From: a virus
IMG/VR virus record: IMGVR_UViG_3300042881_004354
Coordinates: 1 to 39,273 of that record
Reading direction: 5' to 3' (one strand)
Length of the DNA: 39,273 bases
A program made the position numbers and the translations under genes. The notes under the pieces are model-generated. The model saw only the letters and a list, made by a program, of their open reading frames with translations. It was not told the DNA's origin and did not search any database. Positions 1-6,323 of the stretch are shown here, piece by piece. Each line of letters starts with the position of its first letter. Position 1 is the first letter of the stretch.

Positions 1-104
1 GCCATTAGACGCTGACGCCACTCCGCGGGCGTGATGCCTCGGCTCCAACGTGGAACGTAGGCTTTGTCGCTCATTAGAGGACGCTCTCCGCTTGTTTCTG
101 CGCC
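1..104. repeat. Left copy of 104-bp terminal direct repeat
   Basis: Bases 1-104 are identical to 39170-39273. The repeat lies inside coding sequence: the end of the exonuclease gene and the beginning of the 103-aa gene that is complete at the right end. It can be assembly overlap of a circular or circularly permuted genome, or a physical short direct terminal repeat. Sequence alone does not decide. Confidence 0.97.
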
Positions 105-886
105 CACGCCGGAAGCGCGAGCGTAGTAATGTCCTGCGTGAACGACGGCCAGTGGTCTTCGGCCATGCAGTGCTTCACCAGCGCGAGGTCACGCTGATAC
201 TGCTTGCGGCCCCACTCAATGGCTTGCTGGTCGAGCGCGTAGACGGCGACCGCGTAGGGCGGCGTTTTCTCCACGCAAACAAACAGGAACTCCGTCTTGT
301 CGAGTCCCAGCAACGCGCACAGATCGAGGTAGTAGGCGGCTTGAACGTCGTAGCGGTAGTTGACCACTGACTTGGCCATCATGTCCGCGTCTGCGGACTG
401 GCAGGACTTGATGTCCACGATGACGTTGCCGGATTCCGGCAGCGCATCGATGCGGGCCTTGCGGAGAACTCCGTCTTCGCCACTTGCGAACAGCGAAACC
501 TCCGTCTTCGCGTTGGCCAGCACCCGCTTGACCGCGGGATGCGCCCACACTGACTCGCGCATGCCGGTGATGGTGTCGGCCTCTTCCTGCGTAATGATCG
601 GCTTGTCCTGCGCGGCCTTCCATTCCTTGCCCTCTTTAGTGGCAAAGTTCATGCCCGCGGGTTTGATGACCCACGCATTGGCAACCGTCTCCGGCTCCAA
701 GATGGCGCGGTGGATCATGCTGCCCAAGCGCATCGCGGGCGTCTGCTCGTCGGGGATCAGCCCGTCGAGCTTGGCCTTGAAATGCGCGGGCGTTTTAGGC
801 GGCGCAATCCAGTCGAGCAGCGATTTGCTGATGCCTTCGGCGGCGCGATACTGGCCTTCCGGTAACGAGAGGATGCCGCTGTTCAT
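74..886 (-). CDS. RecE-like PD-(D/E)XK exonuclease (phage recombination)
   Basis: A 270-aa protein with the layout of the PD-(D/E)XK exonucleases that partner RecT annealases. By family knowledge it would resect double-stranded ends to give 3' single strands. Visible motifs are LGSMIHRAILEPE (H59), KARID (D147), VIVDIKS (D158, K160, the core D-x-K) and a following NYRYDVQAAYYLDL helix with the usual Q/Y pair. The ATG at 886 overlaps the stop of the RecT-like gene (ATGA), so the two are translationally coupled, as expected for an exonuclease-annealase pair. Its own TAA overlaps the ATG of the next gene across the genome junction. The family assignment is from motif recognition, not a search. 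Confidence 0.85.
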   Translation of the reverse strand: MNSGILSLPEGQYRAAEGISKSLLDWIAPPKTPAHFKAKLDGLIPDEQTPAMRLGSMIHRAILEPETVANAWVIKPAGMNFATKEGKEWKAAQDKPIITQEEADTITGMRESVWAHPAVKRVLANAKTEVSLFASGEDGVLRKARIDALPESGNVIVDIKSCQSADADMMAKSVVNYRYDVQAAYYLDLCALLGLDKTEFLFVCVEKTPPYAVAVYALDQQAIEWGRKQYQRDLALVKHCMAEDHWPSFTQDITTLALPAWAQKQAESVL

Positions 887-1608
887 TTCAGCACCTCCGC
901 AAACAGTTCGCCGGTCGCTTTGTCGTTGAGCGCGGCGCGTTGAGACGGCTCCGCGGCGGTGTCGAAGAACTCCGCGGCGGTTGTCGGCTCCGGCAGCACA
1001 ACGCTGGACGCGACTTCGCGCCCGCGGGCCACCTTGACTTGGTAGTCGGCCACCTCTTCGCGGATGCCCAGCCCGCGCAGCGCGTCGGGGAAGGCATCGC
1101 GCAGCGCCCAGCTACGCGCCCGCATTTGCAACATGCGCGACGGGTATTGCTGCCAAGGCCCACTCTTGCCCCAGAGTTGCGCCTTCTTGGCGTCGGCCTC
1201 GCTGAACGTGCGGACGACCGGCGAGCGGTCGCGGCGCTTGACCACGCATGTGGCGGTGTTGCCCTCGACCTTCTCATCGATGTCGAGGAACGCCGGATGT
1301 GCCGTCGCAATGGCCAGTGCGGTGTCTCCGTAAACCACCGGCTTGCCGTTGACGATGGCGATGGACTGGAGCGCCTGCATAGGCGCGAGGCCCAGTTCCA
1401 AGCCATGCTGGACGGCGACCATGACGGCTTCGGGACTGCTAAAGCCCTTGGGCGCGAGGCCACTGTTGACGACCGCCTTGCAAAAGCGGCCAAGTTCATC
1501 AAAAGAGCGCAACTGCACTCCGTGGGAGTCGAGACTGATCTCGACCGGTTTTTGCTTGGCCAACGTGAGTTGACCACTTTCTGTATGCATTGTATTTTGG
1601 TCTTTCAT
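883..1608 (-). CDS. recT: RecT-like single-strand annealing protein
   Basis: A 241-aa protein resembling the RecT/Redbeta-type single-strand annealing proteins. These coat the 3' strand made by the partner exonuclease and pair it with a complementary strand. The core contains SPEAVMVAVQHGLELGL, a PMQALQSIAIVNGKPVVYGD segment (pattern GLxPxQALQxIxxxxGKPxxxGD) and a basic SRMLQMRARSWALRDAF region, all typical of this family. I chose the ATG at 1608, which removes a proline-rich low-complexity lead. An ATG at 1665, five bases past the upstream stop, is an equally possible start adding 19 residues. It is followed, with a 4-base overlap, by the exonuclease. Confidence 0.83.
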   Translation of the reverse strand: MKDQNTMHTESGQLTLAKQKPVEISLDSHGVQLRSFDELGRFCKAVVNSGLAPKGFSSPEAVMVAVQHGLELGLAPMQALQSIAIVNGKPVVYGDTALAIATAHPAFLDIDEKVEGNTATCVVKRRDRSPVVRTFSEADAKKAQLWGKSGPWQQYPSRMLQMRARSWALRDAFPDALRGLGIREEVADYQVKVARGREVASSVVLPEPTTAAEFFDTAAEPSQRAALNDKATGELFAEVLK

Positions 1609-1667
1609 TGTGTGACCCGTCTCCGCGGCATGCTGCGGGGGCGGGTTTTGTTTTGTGGGTTGCATGC

Positions 1668-1829
1668 CTAAATTCGTGTGCTGCGGTTTTCGATTTTCCG
1701 AAGGAGCCAGCGGTTCCACTTGTGGTCGGCTTGAGACTTGTCCCAGCCAGTCATCCATCCGGCGCTAAACGCGCCGACGACGGTGCAAAGCCACATGGCG
1801 GCAAGCAGTGCGACGAGGAGGTAGTCCAT
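1668..1829 (-). CDS. Small membrane protein, 53 aa
   Basis: A 53-aa protein beginning MDYLLVALLAAMWLCTVVG. Residues 3-27 form one hydrophobic transmembrane helix. The rest is a short hydrophilic tail rich in K, R and W, so it probably sits in the inner membrane with a small cytoplasmic tail. Its ATG overlaps the last base of the previous gene's TAA. It ends just upstream of the RecT-like gene. I do not recognise the family. Small membrane proteins in early phage operons are often host-takeover or exclusion factors, but nothing here shows that. Confidence 0.7.
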   Translation of the reverse strand: MDYLLVALLAAMWLCTVVGAFSAGWMTGWDKSQADHKWNRWLLRKIENRSTRI

Positions 1830-2008
1830 TACGCGACCTCCGATTGCTGGAGTTTGCGGTATGCCGCGATGGCCTCGCGGATGTTGTCGCGCCAGACAGG
1901 GTCTTTGCGCCATTTGGCCCAGCGGCAGATGATCTCCTTGAGGGAAAACCGCATGGTGACGATTTCGCCGTGGGTGAACGGCGGGACTTTGTATTCGTGT
2001 GGGTTCAT
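1829..2008 (-). CDS. Hypothetical early protein, 59 aa
   Basis: A 59-aa soluble basic protein starting MNPHEYKVPPFTHGEIVTM, with a WAKWRKDPVWRDNIREAI stretch that looks like a short amphipathic helix pair. The ATG at 2008 overlaps the stop of the preceding 72-aa gene (ATGA), and the stop overlaps the ATG of the next gene. This coupling is the main argument that it is real. No catalytic or DNA-binding motif is recognised. Confidence 0.7.
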   Translation of the reverse strand: MNPHEYKVPPFTHGEIVTMRFSLKEIICRWAKWRKDPVWRDNIREAIAAYRKLQQSEVA

Positions 2009-2223
2009 TGTGTTTTTGCTTTGTGTTTGAGGCGTTGACTCATGGCCGACGCGAAAGTGACGGGGTCGTGGTGGATGTGTTCGCCCTCCTCCAGCAGCCA
2101 GTAGTGGATGTCCGCGTAGCTCCACCCCTTGCGCCGGAGAATGGCGACCGGCTCGACGAGTTGGTCGTAGTTGTGGCGACCGTTCCGCGGGACGGCGTTG
2201 CGGGCTTTATCGATCAGCGTCAT
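2005..2223 (-). CDS. Hypothetical early protein, 72 aa
   Basis: A 72-aa protein. The segment LVEPVAILRRKGWSYADIHY looks like a helix-turn-helix-type pair, as in small phage proteins in which a short helical domain reads a repeated sequence, but I cannot name the family. The start at 2223 overlaps the end of the upstream RHH gene by 17 bases, and a GGTGTATGACACC operator-like site lies 16 bases before the ATG. It is coupled by ATGA to the 59-aa gene. A DNA-binding role is possible but unproven. Confidence 0.7.
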   Translation of the reverse strand: MTLIDKARNAVPRNGRHNYDQLVEPVAILRRKGWSYADIHYWLLEEGEHIHHDPVTFASAMSQRLKHKAKTQ

Positions 2224-2392
2224 GGGGCGTGGGCGTTAGGTGTATGACACCTGTAGGCGCAAAAAAGTCCGACAAAACCTTCGTCACCTGTTTGGTGAAA
2301 CTCCGGTGTTCGGACTGCGCGTGTTGTTCGATGACCGCGGCGAGATCACGCGGCATCGATATACTTTTTCGGGTGGTGGGTTCAGTGGGCAT
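2207..2392 (-). CDS. Ribbon-helix-helix protein 1 (Arc/CopG-like)
   Basis: A 61-aa protein with a short polar N-terminus, then RKSISMPRDLAAVIEQHA and a second helix SFTKQVTKVLSDFF. The pattern (basic beta strand with alternating S/I, MPRDL turn, two helices) is that of ribbon-helix-helix repressors such as Arc and CopG, which bind operators as dimers of dimers. The ATG at 2392 was chosen because everything upstream in the frame is low-complexity. Its 3' end encodes one copy of the 13-bp palindrome found near the second RHH gene, so the two RHH proteins and that operator family may form one circuit. Which RHH protein binds it is unknown. Confidence 0.75.
   Translation of the reverse strand: MPTEPTTRKSISMPRDLAAVIEQHAQSEHRSFTKQVTKVLSDFFAPTGVIHLTPTPHDADR
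2239..2251. promoter_or_regulatory. Operator-like palindrome, GGTG family, copy 1
   Basis: The sequence is GGTGTATGACACC, and flanking A and T extend it to an AGGTGT-ATG-ACACCT inverted repeat. It lies inside the 3' end of RHH gene 1 and 16 bases upstream of the ATG of the 72-aa gene. It matches the sites at 3170, 3184 and 3458. Confidence 0.6.
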
Positions 2393-2405
2393 GGGCTGGT
2401 TGGGT

Positions 2406-3137
2406 TTAGGCGGCAATATCCATGAGTTTTTCTTCGATGGTTTCGTAGGCGGCGTTGTATGCCTTGCTGTTGCGGCGTCCGCTCCATTTGGCGACGATCT
2501 CAATCAAGATGCGAATAGCGCGGTCGCTGGGTTCGTGGTTGGCCATCAGATCGCGGCAAACGCTACCGGCAAAGCCCTCGTCGTCGGCGCAAGCGCGAAT
2601 GGTGTCCTCGCCAAACGCGGCAATGATGGCTTGGCACTTGCTCACGCGAGCGGCCTTGGTGGCAGCGTGCATGGGCGCGACAAGTTCCTTGCATAGCGCC
2701 TGCGTGCGGAGTCGGCCCTCGTCCTGCACAAAACTATCGGCAAACCAATCGACGTAGCTTGGGTCTTCGACAAAAACATCGCGCACGGCGCGACCTTGGT
2801 ATTTGCCGAACTGAAAAACGCTCCAGTCGGTCGCCTCAAGACGGCGCTTGCGCTCGGCAATCTGCTCGTCGGTCAAGCGGTCGCGGACTTGATCGGCGTC
2901 AAGTCCGACCTTGGCCGCGCAGTCCATGCCGATGTTGCGGACAACGCCGTTCTCATCGCGGATGATAACGTGGTGCATGATGCCGCGTCCGCAGTGCGAG
3001 CAATAGCCCGCGTTGGCGGGAGCGGCGGCAAGCGCAAGCGAGTAGGACGTTGGATTGGCCTCGGCCATGTGCGCGGAGGGCAACGAATAAAAGCCAATGA
3101 TCTTGGCGGTGCGGATAGTGCGTGACTGCGTTTTCAT
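2406..3137 (-). CDS. Zinc-ribbon protein of unknown function, 243 aa
   Basis: A 243-aa protein. After a polar N-terminus (about residues 1-40) comes GYCSHCGRGIMHHVIIRDE and then RNIGMDCAAKVG, giving C-x2-C plus a later single Cys. This layout recurs in phage and plasmid proteins of unknown role and probably binds a metal. The middle part is helical and charged (LTDEQIAERKRRLEATDW), followed by a GKYQGRAVRDVFVEDPSYV segment resembling a short GKhxGxxhxDVhxxDPxYh repeat found in some nuclease-associated proteins. The start is the ATG at 3137. A hairpin and two operator-like palindromes lie in the 85-bp leader, so this gene probably begins a regulated sub-operon. Confidence 0.72.
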   Translation of the reverse strand: MKTQSRTIRTAKIIGFYSLPSAHMAEANPTSYSLALAAAPANAGYCSHCGRGIMHHVIIRDENGVVRNIGMDCAAKVGLDADQVRDRLTDEQIAERKRRLEATDWSVFQFGKYQGRAVRDVFVEDPSYVDWFADSFVQDEGRLRTQALCKELVAPMHAATKAARVSKCQAIIAAFGEDTIRACADDEGFAGSVCRDLMANHEPSDRAIRILIEIVAKWSGRRNSKAYNAAYETIEEKLMDIAA

Positions 3138-3148
3138 TGTGTGTGGAG

Positions 3149-3166
3149 CTTCGACATACATCGAAG
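3149..3166 (-). promoter_or_regulatory. Leader hairpin before the Zn-ribbon gene
   Basis: The sequence reads CTTCGA-cataca-TCGAAG, a perfect 6-bp stem with a 6-base loop. It lies 11 bases upstream of the ATG at 3137, where a Shine-Dalgarno sequence would be expected, and no purine-rich RBS is visible. It could modulate translation or be part of the nearby operator. It has no T-run in the gene direction, so it is not an intrinsic terminator. Confidence 0.45.
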
Positions 3167-3169
3167 TTA

Positions 3170-3196
3170 GGTGCATTACACCATGTGCATGACACC
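3170..3196. promoter_or_regulatory. Paired operator-like palindromes, GGTG family, copies 2 and 3
   Basis: GGTGCATTACACC (3170-3182) is followed one base later by TGTGCATGACACC (3184-3196). Both match the consensus GGTGCATGACACC and have GGTG/CACC-type arms around a 5-base centre. They lie 32-59 bases upstream of the Zn-ribbon gene and just downstream of RHH gene 2. Close pairing is typical of RHH operators, which are bound cooperatively. Confidence 0.65.
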
Positions 3197-3222
3197 TCGC
3201 CAAGAAAAAAATGATGGCCCCG

Positions 3223-3450
3223 CTAAATTTTTTTTCGGCTGAATTTGAAGGTCTGATTTTCGCGCAGGAACTTCTTCGCTTCGGGATAGCGGGTAGCGAG
3301 GATTTCCAAGGTCGCCCTTGTAAAGTCGCCCCCGTATTGCGCGTCGGCCACGCCTTGGATGCGCTCGACCAAGTCACTGGGAAACGACAAGGACTTCACC
3401 ACCCGATCTTTCGACCGGCGGTTGCCGCTTGTGCTGGTTTTCTTTTTCAT
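3223..3450 (-). CDS. Ribbon-helix-helix protein 2
   Basis: A 75-aa protein with a very basic N-terminus (MKKKTSTSGNRRSKDRVVKS), then SLSFPSDLVERIQGVAD and a second helix FTRATLEILATRYPEAKKF. The strand-then-FPSDL-then-two-helices pattern is an RHH fold. Two palindromes of the GGTG family sit directly upstream (3458-3480), which strongly suggests autoregulation. An alternative start at 3465 would add five residues and lie inside the operator. The downstream leader up to the Zn-ribbon gene carries two more copies. By family knowledge it would be a transcriptional repressor, but its target assignment is inference from position. Confidence 0.75.
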   Translation of the reverse strand: MKKKTSTSGNRRSKDRVVKSLSFPSDLVERIQGVADAQYGGDFTRATLEILATRYPEAKKFLRENQTFKFSRKKI

Positions 3451-3586
3451 GTGAGCAAGTGTCATGCACCGTGTGACACCTGTCAACAATCTGACCTATG
3501 GGGAGAACGCCCCATAAAAGTTGCTCCGGTGTAACGCCCTCGCGCTCCGCGAGTTGACGAATGAAGGTGATGATCTGTTGTTCCAT
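3374..3586 (-). CDS. Possible small protein, 70 aa, overlapping RHH gene 2
   Basis: A 70-aa frame starting MEQQIITFIRQLAEREGVTP. The first 30 residues look like a normal amphipathic helical protein. The C-terminal half (HEKENQHKRQPPVERSGG) lies out of frame over the first 77 bases of RHH gene 2 and is low-complexity. It may be a real small gene with a long 3' overlap, or the true product may end earlier through an undetected frameshift. No family is recognised. Confidence 0.45.
   Translation of the reverse strand: MEQQIITFIRQLAEREGVTPEQLLWGVLPIGQIVDRCHTVHDTCSHEKENQHKRQPPVERSGGEVLVVSQ
3458..3480. promoter_or_regulatory. Operator-like palindromes, GGTG family, copies 4 and 5
   Basis: AGTGTCATGCACC (3458-3470, the reverse-strand form of GGTGCATGACACT) abuts CGTGTGACACC (3470-3480), a shortened variant. 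The pair begins 8 bases upstream of the ATG of RHH gene 2, the expected place for an autoregulatory operator. Confidence 0.6.
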
Positions 3587-3651
3587 ATCACCCGCGAAAG
3601 TAACAACAGGGGTCGGACATTTACAGTCCAACCCGTCTCATCTTTTTAATA

Positions 3652-3858
3652 TCACGCGGCCTTGGGCGTCCGCTTGTGAAACGCCTTGCCCCGCCGCTTG
3701 TAGACCCCGCGGATTAGCCTTTCTTTGTAGCTGGGGTTATCCTCGTAGAACGCTGCCTTACGCTTGCGCTCCTTTGCGGCGAACTTCGGGTCAGCGTAGC
3801 GGTCGCGGTAGCGTTGCCGCATGTATTCCTTCTGCCGGTCGGGATCTGCGTATGGCAT
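3652..3858 (-). CDS. Small basic protein, 68 aa, first gene of the leftward transcript
   Basis: A 68-aa, very basic protein beginning MPYADPDRQKEYMRQRYRDR. This MPYxDPxxQxEYxxxxYxxR opening is shared by many short phage proteins and by N-termini of some HNH-type endonucleases, but no HNH or other catalytic motif follows. The high K/R content suggests nucleic-acid binding. The ATG at 3858 was preferred to an upstream one because it matches the family opening. It is the gene closest to the divergent control region, and a copy of the dispersed 15-bp motif begins 5 bases before its ATG. Confidence 0.7.
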   Translation of the reverse strand: MPYADPDRQKEYMRQRYRDRYADPKFAAKERKRKAAFYEDNPSYKERLIRGVYKRRGKAFHKRTPKAA

Positions 3859-4086
3859 GACTGGTATAGTCAAAACCAGTTCTAAAGAGCCTGCAATGTC
3901 TAAAATGAGTGTTAACTCACTGTGCTAACTCCGGCCTTCCGCGAGCATTTAACAGAGTAAAACAGGCCCGATTCACTTGAACCCATAACTGGTCATTTCC
4001 CTTCTGTTACAGAGTAAAGAGTGACAATTTTGCATACATTTTAGGTATTTCATTGCATAACTAATAGTGCTAATTTTCACTTCGTT
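3859..4086. promoter_or_regulatory. Divergent control region between leftward genes and integrase
   Basis: A 228-bp AT-rich gap between the minus-strand early genes and the plus-strand integrase, so promoters for both directions should lie here. It holds a copy of the dispersed motif (3863-3877) inside a CTGGT/ACCAG inverted repeat. A direct repeat ACAGAGTAAA occurs at 3952-3961 and 4009-4018, a direct repeat GTGCTAA near 3922 and 4066, and TTGCATA twice before the integrase (about 4030 and 4053). Paired direct repeats beside an integrase are also what arm-type binding sites of an attP look like. I cannot point to a convincing -35/-10 pair or to the attP core. Confidence 0.6.
3863..3877 (+). 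promoter_or_regulatory. Dispersed 15-bp motif, copy 1
   Basis: GGTATAGTCAAAACC, one mismatch from the consensus GGTTTAGTCAAAACC. It is 5 bases upstream of the ATG at 3858 and in the divergent control region, oriented with the integrase. A repressor bound here could block the main leftward transcript. Confidence 0.6.
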
Positions 4087-5232
4087 ATGGCATCGCTTAC
4101 CACCCTCCCCAAGTCACCTTACTGGATAGCCCGCATGAGAGTGTGGGTTGCTGCGCCGGAAAGCCCGTCTGGCGGCTTTTGGCGACTCACCATGCGTAGC
4201 ACCAAGCTACCGCACAAAACAACCCCTAAACGCACAGCCAAGGCTTTTGCCGACGACATGGAGCGGACGGCGCGGGAGCTACGTTCGGTCAAACCGACGG
4301 CACAATGGTATGCCCATCGCGTCGATAGCCTCATGCGGCTGGCCAACATCGCCAGCCCGCGCAAGGCGGTCACTTGGACAAAGGCCGCGGAAAGTTGGGT
4401 CGAGGCCAAGACGACGGCCAAGCCCAAGACCATCGACAAATACCGCACCGACATCGCCCACTTCGCCCGCTGGCTCGGCGTGCGGGTTAGCCACGATCTG
4501 CGCGACATCACGCCCGACGACATCAGTGCCTTCTTCCGCGACCTCAAGGACAAAGGCTACTCGGATAACACGGGTGCGCTCATCATTGCCACAATCCGGT
4601 CAGTCTTCCGGCGGGCCGTCCTCCTGCGCCAGATCGACGTCAACCCTGCGGAACTACTCACCATTAGCCGTTCGGACGCGGCCAAGCGCCGGTCGTTCAC
4701 GCCCGACGAAATTGGGCGCATCCTCGCCATCGTAGACGAGGAATGGCGGGTCGCCTGCCTATTCGGACTCTATTACGGCATGCGATTGTGGGACGCCTGC
4801 AACCGATGCCACGAAGAGATCGACGGCGGCGTCTTACGCTTTGTCCCGCAAAAGAAGTCTCGCAAGGGCAAGGTAGTTGCCGTCCCCCTTATCGGGGAAC
4901 TGGCCAGCCTGCAAGGCACCGGCCCCATCACGCCGCGCCTGCACAAGCTAACGGTGTCAGTAGCCAGCGGGCAGTTCTCCCGCGTCTTGGACAAGGCTGG
5001 CATCGTCCGGTCGCGTCAGAAGGCTACCGGCAAAGGCCGCGGAGTTGTGGATGCGACCTTCCATAGCTGGCGGCATACAACCAATTCGCTACTGGTAGAC
5101 GCGGGCGTTGACCAGAAGGTGCGGCAAATGATTTGCGACCACGATACAGTCGAGATGTCCAACCGCTACACGCACGCCTCGCTGGCCACGATGAGCAAGG
5201 CGTTGGAGTCGCTGCAACAGCAGATCAAATAG
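4087..5232 (+). CDS. int: Tyrosine site-specific integrase
   Basis: A 381-aa tyrosine recombinase and the only plus-strand gene. It would recombine attP with a bacterial attB to integrate the phage. The N-terminus (KSPYWIARMRVW, then RSTKLPHKTTPKRTAKAF) looks like the arm-binding domain. A core-binding helical domain follows (about 110-200, TIDKYRTDIAHFARWL). In the catalytic domain I see Arg233 in YYGMRLWDAC, a lysine in the QKKSRKGKVVAVPL hairpin, HSWRH (His326, Arg329), His352 in CDHDTVEMS and the nucleophile Tyr361 in SNRYTHAS. All catalytic positions are present and the length is normal. No clear RBS precedes the ATG. The 3' end overlaps the convergent nuclease gene by 8 bases. No separate excisionase was recognised. 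Confidence 0.93.
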   Translation: MASLTTLPKSPYWIARMRVWVAAPESPSGGFWRLTMRSTKLPHKTTPKRTAKAFADDMERTARELRSVKPTAQWYAHRVDSLMRLANIASPRKAVTWTKAAESWVEAKTTAKPKTIDKYRTDIAHFARWLGVRVSHDLRDITPDDISAFFRDLKDKGYSDNTGALIIATIRSVFRRAVLLRQIDVNPAELLTISRSDAAKRRSFTPDEIGRILAIVDEEWRVACLFGLYYGMRLWDACNRCHEEIDGGVLRFVPQKKSRKGKVVAVPLIGELASLQGTGPITPRLHKLTVSVASGQFSRVLDKAGIVRSRQKATGKGRGVVDATFHSWRHTTNSLLVDAGVDQKVRQMICDHDTVEMSNRYTHASLATMSKALESLQQQIK

Positions 5233-5746
5233 GCCGCTCGGCCATTTCGTCAACAACTTGCCAGTTGTTACAGGCGTTGCCCGCATACCAATAAACGCAG
5301 GAAGTCCCGCGCTCGACCAATTCATTAAGCGTCCAAAAAACAAAGCACTCTTTTTCCTGCACCCACATAGCCAGCACATCAAACTCACCGCGCTGGTATC
5401 GAGTATAGCGTTTTCCGTAGTCCTTGGGATTCGCGGCGCAGGATGGCTTGCCAGACCCAGCTATGAATTTCCAACTGCCGCTTCCCTTGTCTTGATACAC
5501 TCCTTTTTTGACTTGCACCGTCACCGGCCTACCGAATGGCCGAAAGACAATGACGTCGGCTTTGGTCGCGTGACCAAACGGAACGTAGCAGTGCCAGCCG
5601 TTGCGCTGCGCCCTCACCAAAAATTCCGCTTCGGCAATGCTGCCGGACTCGCAGTTGCGCGGTGCGTCGTCGTTGACATCCGGCGAGGATTCAAACTCGC
5701 CTACGTCGAACAAGTAAGACGCGGCTCTATCCTCTCCAAGTAGCAT
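5225..5746 (-). CDS. PD-(D/E)XK nuclease-like protein, 173 aa
   Basis: A 173-aa protein. The segment SGSIAEAEFLVRAQRNGW, then KADVIVFRPFGRPVTVQVKK, follows the E...D...(E/Q)xK layout of small PD-(D/E)XK nucleases related to intron-type endonucleases and Holliday-junction resolvases. The usual acidic residue of the last motif is Gln here (QVKK), as in several real members. It is the last gene of the leftward transcript and lies between the endolysin (20-base overlap) and the convergent integrase (8-base overlap). It could act in recombination, host DNA degradation or homing. Nuclease activity is inference. Confidence 0.7.
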   Translation of the reverse strand: MLLGEDRAASYLFDVGEFESSPDVNDDAPRNCESGSIAEAEFLVRAQRNGWHCYVPFGHATKADVIVFRPFGRPVTVQVKKGVYQDKGSGSWKFIAGSGKPSCAANPKDYGKRYTRYQRGEFDVLAMWVQEKECFVFWTLNELVERGTSCVYWYAGNACNNWQVVDEMAERPI

Positions 5747-6155
5747 TATTTCCGCGGGTGTCCAGATGAACGAACGAGCGATACAGCCCCAGCCCGCCCT
5801 TGAACATGCCCTCGCGCCGGAGGTCGAGCAGGACGAGGTAAAGCGAGGCCGGTTGCGCCGTCACCAGATCGGTCGCGTTGAAGCGCACATGCGTCGAGTT
5901 GCTCACGCCGCCGATGCGCTTGTTGTAAGCCGGTGACCGATAGGCGCTGGTGATACGGATCGACGCGCCCAGACGCTTGCGGGCCTCGTCCAGCACCTTG
6001 GCGGTGCGCTCCATGTTTGGCCAGAGTTCCGCCGGAGGGTCGGTGTTAAGGTTGAGTTTCTCGTCGCTGGCTCCGCGGTAGAAGAACTCTTTAGCGGCGA
6101 AATGCTTCACGCCCCAGCGGTCGAGAACCCGCTGGAACTTTTGCTCGTTGCTCAC
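5727..6155 (-). CDS. Endolysin, peptidase M15-type
   Basis: A 142-aa protein of the M15 D,D/L,D-carboxypeptidase type used as endolysin by many phages. It would cut peptidoglycan stem peptides at the end of infection. After an FAAKEFFYRG entry, residues 67-96 give ITSAYRSPAYNKRIGG followed by STHVRFNATD, and residues 129-133 give VHLDT. The zinc ligands are expected to be His89, Asp96 and His130. It has no signal peptide, so it depends on the holin gene directly upstream, with which it shares an ATGA overlap. Its length fits single-domain M15 endolysins. Confidence 0.87.
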   Translation of the reverse strand: MSNEQKFQRVLDRWGVKHFAAKEFFYRGASDEKLNLNTDPPAELWPNMERTAKVLDEARKRLGASIRITSAYRSPAYNKRIGGVSNSTHVRFNATDLVTAQPASLYLVLLDLRREGMFKGGLGLYRSFVHLDTRGNNATWRG

Positions 6156-6322
6156 TTCTTTTCGCGGCGAACAATTTCAATCAGAGCGATGACGGCGATG
6201 CCCGCGGAAGCGATGGCACCCATCAGTTCGGGCGAAAGTTTCCAGCCGACGAGAGCCAGCAAGGTGGCCGCTCCGGCATAGGTGGAAGGTTCTTTGAAAC
6301 GGGCGAGGATGTAGTCGATCAT
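6152..6322 (-). CDS. Holin-like membrane protein, 56 aa
   Basis: A 56-aa protein. A short amphipathic N-terminus (MIDYILARFKEPSTYAG) is followed by two hydrophobic segments, about residues 16-27 and 34-50, and a charged C-terminal tail RREKK. This size and topology, plus translational coupling to the endolysin, are those of small class II-type holins, which would permeabilise the inner membrane. The ATG at 6322 was chosen because frame extension upstream runs into the lipoprotein gene. No lysis timing element such as a dual start is evident. Confidence 0.75.
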   Translation of the reverse strand: MIDYILARFKEPSTYAGAATLLALVGWKLSPELMGAIASAGIAVIALIEIVRREKK

Positions 6323-6323
6323 G

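Noticed and set aside
1597-3145. Shared ACACAATGA context at several early start codons (1608, 2008, 3137, 38935) as an SD-less initiation signal
   Set aside because: In two of the four cases the word is simply a C-terminal Thr-Gln codon pair overlapping the stop-start junction. The remaining two are too few to support a signal.
5232-5243. GGCCGctCGGCC hairpin at the integrase-nuclease junction as a bidirectional terminator
   Set aside because: The loop would have only two bases and no T-run follows in either direction, so an intrinsic terminator is not supported.
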